NCBI GenBank assembly: GCA_910579845.1 | Contig: CAJTWL010000010.1 | Coordinates: 1-64,000 of the forward strand | Origin: an uncultured Muribaculaceae bacterium | Lineage (GTDB): Bacteria > Bacteroidota > Bacteroidia > Bacteroidales > Muribaculaceae | DNA length: 64,000 bases | Reading direction: 5' to 3' | Shown: positions 61,376-64,000 of the stretch, one piece after another | Layout: the number at the start of each line of letters is the position of its first letter | Position numbering within the stretch: the stretch's first letter is position 1 | The notes under the pieces: generated by a model | What the model was told of the DNA's origin: nothing | The model's database searches: none | Seen by the model: the letters and a program-made list of their open reading frames with translations, nothing else | Made by a program: the position numbers and the translations under genes

Positions 61376-63862
61376 TTATCGTAATTCTGCACCCATTGCC
61401 TGCACTGCTTTGATGATTCTGTTCATCGCATCTTCTATCTGGCGGTCAGTAAGGGTTTTCTCATTATCCTGCAATGTCATGCCTACAGCGTAAGATTTCT
61501 TCCCTTCAGGGAGATTCTTACCTTCATAAACATCAAAAAGACGAACTCTGCGCAACATTTTTCTTTCGGCTTTGCGTATGGCAGCCTCTATATCGGCAAA
61601 CTTGACAGATTTATCTACCAGCAATGCCAGATCCCGCTCTACAGGCTGTGTCTTTGCGAGTTCTGAATAAACTACTTTATTCTTTGCCGTAAGCTTGAAC
61701 AAGGCATCCCACTCAATTGCCGCATAACATACATTCTGTTCTATATCAAATTTCTTAAGTATTGAGGATCTTACCACTCCTACTTGTGCAAGAAGCTTGC
61801 CATTGCGTGATGCAATATCAAGTTTTGCAGCAAATATCTCATCTGACGTCTGGGTCTTGGTGATGGATCCTTCCGGCAGACCGAGACGTTTGAACACATT
61901 GTCCACAACGCCCATCAGATCATAAACCGAGGATTCCACTTTTGCCACATTCCATGATGCAGGGCTCTTATCACCTGTCAACCAGATACCCAGAATCATA
62001 CGCTCCGAATATGGCGCCAGAGGCTTCTCAGCAACGGACTCCTTCCCCGAGTCGAATGTATATACATTGCCGAACTCATAGAATTTCAGGTCAGGCATCT
62101 TACGGTTTGCATTATGAGCTATTGATTCCAGACCACCGTAAAGGAGAGTCTGACGCATAACCCCGAGATCTCCGCTCAGTGGATTCATCACCCTAACACA
62201 CTTGTCGAGAGGAAGCTGTTCGGAGTTCTCATAATAACTTACTGCTGTCAGAGAATTGTTCATTATTTCCGAATAGCCCTCGGCTGTGAGCTGTTCGCTG
62301 ACAAGTTGTTGCAGTTTATAGCTATGGTCAGTAGCACCCTTTGGAAAGAGACTCATATGCATCTCGCCCGAGATCTCCACATTGTTATAGCCATAAACCC
62401 TGAGAATCTCCTCCACTACATCACACGGACGGTATACATCCACACGATAAGTAGGTATTCTCAGATGAACCACATCCGGATTATCCGTGGGTTCCACATC
62501 GATCTCCAAAGCTTTTAGAATCGTAACGATCAAATCTTCAGGAATATGCTTGCCTATAAGGCGGTCGCAGTATTCAAAAGAGAAATCGAGTTCTTTCTTC
62601 TCAACCGGAGCATTCTTCACATCTACAAGTTCTCCACAAATCTCGCCACCTGCCATCTCCTTGATAAGCACGGCGGCAAGGCGTGCGGCATATGTTGTAA
62701 TTGCCGGATCCGCACCTCTCTCATAACGGAAAGACGCGTCAGTGGAAAGTCCGTGACGACGTGCTGTACGGCGCACCCGAGTAGGATTAAAATACGCGCT
62801 CTCTATAAAGACATCTTTTGTAGTCTCGGTAACACCGGAATCAAGACCTCCGAATACACCTGCAATACACATCGGTTTCTCGGCATCACAGATCATCAGA
62901 TCCGATTCATCGAGTTCGTGCTCTACACCATCAAGAGTAGTAAACCCGGTACCCTTGGGACATGTACGGACCACAACTTCCTGTCCTGACATTTTTGCAA
63001 GGTCGAAACAATGGAGCGGCTGACCGATCCCCAACAGGATAAAGTTAGTAATATCAACTATGTTGTTTATTGGACGCTGTCCGGCGGCTGTCAAAAGATT
63101 CTTCAGCCATTCCGGAGATTCCCTAACCGTCACATTGCGTATTGTAACACCCGAATAACGCGGACATCCTTCTGTATCTTCCACTTTTACTTTTACAGCG
63201 CCATCCTCACGATCTACCGAAAACGAATGGTCATCGGGAACTGTAATCTCAGGATATTCCGGAGTTGTGCCACACTGCTTTGCCTCGCACCACTGCTTAG
63301 CCTTGATATCGCGTGCAACGCCATAATGGCTCGCGGCATCCACACGATTGGGGGTCAACTCCACTTCAAGACGATAATCACTTTCCACATTAAAATATTC
63401 AGCAGCAGGTGTACCGGCCTTTATATCATCCGGAAGTACCATTATTCCCGCATGATCATTACCAAGTCCAAGTTCATCTTCGGCACATATCATACCGAAT
63501 GACTCCTTGCCACGGATCTTGGATTTTTTTATCTGGAATTCCTTATCGCCGTCATAAAGTGTTGTACCGACAGTTGCCACTACAACAGTCTGTCCGGCAG
63601 CTACATTCGGAGCTCCGCAAACAATTTGCACAGGCTCTCCATTGCCCAGATCAACTGTTGTCACATGAAGGTGGTCGGAATCGGGATGATCTTCACATGT
63701 AAGAACCTTTCCTATGACCACTCCACGCAATCCGCCACGAATACTCTCAACCTCCTCTACAGTATCACATTCAAGACCAAGAGTTGTAAGTAACGCGGCG
63801 AGCTCTTTGGGTGGCAGGTCACACGATATATAGCGTTTTAACCATTTATATGAAATATCCAT
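61376..63862 (-). CDS. pheT: Phenylalanine--tRNA ligase, beta subunit
   Basis: 828-residue beta subunit. Domain order: N-terminal with tRNA-binding OB-fold (IGKVLTCEDHPDSDHLHV), B3/B4 editing core (GVTIRNVTV, NNIVDITNFILLGIGQPLHCFD), B5 domain (YRVDVYRPCDVVEEILRVYG), and C-terminal FDX-ACB domain (RVRLFDVYEG). Complete. The alpha subunit gene pheS is not nearby in the window. Confidence 0.96.
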   Translation of the reverse strand: MDISYKWLKRYISCDLPPKELAALLTTLGLECDTVEEVESIRGGLRGVVIGKVLTCEDHPDSDHLHVTTVDLGNGEPVQIVCGAPNVAAGQTVVVATVGTTLYDGDKEFQIKKSKIRGKESFGMICAEDELGLGNDHAGIMVLPDDIKAGTPAAEYFNVESDYRLEVELTPNRVDAASHYGVARDIKAKQWCEAKQCGTTPEYPEITVPDDHSFSVDREDGAVKVKVEDTEGCPRYSGVTIRNVTVRESPEWLKNLLTAAGQRPINNIVDITNFILLGIGQPLHCFDLAKMSGQEVVVRTCPKGTGFTTLDGVEHELDESDLMICDAEKPMCIAGVFGGLDSGVTETTKDVFIESAYFNPTRVRRTARRHGLSTDASFRYERGADPAITTYAARLAAVLIKEMAGGEICGELVDVKNAPVEKKELDFSFEYCDRLIGKHIPEDLIVTILKALEIDVEPTDNPDVVHLRIPTYRVDVYRPCDVVEEILRVYGYNNVEISGEMHMSLFPKGATDHSYKLQQLVSEQLTAEGYSEIMNNSLTAVSYYENSEQLPLDKCVRVMNPLSGDLGVMRQTLLYGGLESIAHNANRKMPDLKFYEFGNVYTFDSGKESVAEKPLAPYSERMILGIWLTGDKSPASWNVAKVESSVYDLMGVVDNVFKRLGLPEGSITKTQTSDEIFAAKLDIASRNGKLLAQVGVVRSSILKKFDIEQNVCYAAIEWDALFKLTAKNKVVYSELAKTQPVERDLALLVDKSVKFADIEAAIRKAERKMLRRVRLFDVYEGKNLPEGKKSYAVGMTLQDNEKTLTDRQIEDAMNRIIKAVQAMGAELR

Positions 63863-63888
63863 AAGAATATATATTTTTCACTGACTTA

Positions 63889-63919
63889 CAAAATTAATAA
63901 ATATGGATAACCCCACAAA
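63889..63919 (-). promoter_or_regulatory. pheT-yebC promoter
   Basis: Minus strand -33 TTTG (63916-63919) and -7 TAATTTTG (63889-63896), 19-base spacer. Leader of about 20 bases before pheT. Confidence 0.7.
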
Positions 63920-63922
63920 ATA

Positions 63923-63938
63923 TTAGAGCCTGTTTACC
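63923..63938 (+). repeat. Intergenic repeat copy (TTAGAGNNTGTTT family)
   Basis: TTAGAGCCTGTTTACC, between the pheT promoter and the histidine kinase end. Confidence 0.4.
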
Positions 63939-63960
63939 CAAAATATGAAGTGGAATCCGG

Positions 63961-64000
63961 TCACTTTGCCTCCGGCAATTCTATTCTGAATGTAGTACCC
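63961..64000 (-). CDS. C-terminal end of a probable sensor histidine kinase
   Basis: The minus strand encodes GTTFRIELPEAK and a TGA stop at 63961-63963, and runs off the right edge. G-T-T-F-x-I-x-L-P is the usual last strand of histidine kinase ATPase domains. Only 12 codons are visible, so the call rests on that motif alone. Confidence 0.5.
   Translation of the reverse strand, partial: GTTFRIELPEAK

Noticed and set aside
1..64000. CRISPR array, insertion sequence or prophage
   Set aside because: No regularly spaced direct repeats, no transposase or integrase gene and no run of phage genes were seen.

Overview
The window is chromosomal DNA from a gut-type Bacteroidales bacterium, most likely a member of the Muribaculaceae (family placement is inference from gene content). 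Supporting signs are promoters of the Bacteroidetes form (TTTG, 19-20 bases, TAnnTTTG) in front of many genes, almost no Shine-Dalgarno sequences, a type B fumarate reductase in the order C-A-B, an ATP-type PEP carboxykinase, a four-gene 2-oxoacid:ferredoxin oxidoreductase operon, NhaD, TonB-plug outer-membrane proteins, a serine-type sulfatase and a surface protein with a type IX-like C-terminal signal.

Layout. 1-9.3 kb: start of an XRE regulator, the 2-oxoacid oxidoreductase operon, cysK, a sirtuin, nhaD, a glycosyltransferase and a beta-helix lipoprotein. 9.4-18.2 kb: lpxB, metG, an iron alcohol dehydrogenase, the frdCAB operon and tRNA-Arg(TCT). 18.3-20.7 kb: a small accessory region with an XRE regulator, a RhuM-family protein and a small membrane protein, followed by an 800-base stretch with tiny hydrophobic reading frames and palindromes. 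20.7-27.0 kb: a signalling block made of an ECF sigma factor, a membrane partner, BlaI, BlaR1 and a TonB-plug beta-barrel protein. 27.1-30.7 kb: an orphan gene, a SemiSWEET transporter and a sulfatase, bounded by two hairpins with 25-bp arms. 30.7-38.4 kb: glycosyltransferases, tyrS and an M28 peptidase, then a divergent five-gene glycosyltransferase operon whose third gene carries an in-frame amber stop. 38.4-50.5 kb: a membrane protein, pckA, an acyltransferase, a large AsmA-like protein, topA, folD and nadB. 50.5-64 kb: an S41 protease overlapping mfd, a 1534-residue surface protein, pheT-yebC, and the last codons of a probable histidine kinase.

How the genes fit together. Several support anaerobic succinate-producing metabolism (frdCAB, pckA, the 2-oxoacid oxidoreductase, NhaD). 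LpxB, the GT90/GT2 cluster and probably the acyltransferase serve lipid A, LPS core or surface glycan synthesis. The rest is mostly housekeeping. The most unusual parts are the BlaI/BlaR1 module, where two copies of an AACTA-N6-TAGTT operator surround the promoter and BlaR1 carries a duplicated 81-residue TonB-plug-like tail; a 185-bp intergenic element with a branched predicted fold between 29-bp direct repeats; a short intergenic repeat family around TTAGAGNNTGTTT; the amber-interrupted glycosyltransferase; and the XRE-RhuM-membrane protein cassette. No CRISPR array, insertion sequence or prophage was seen.
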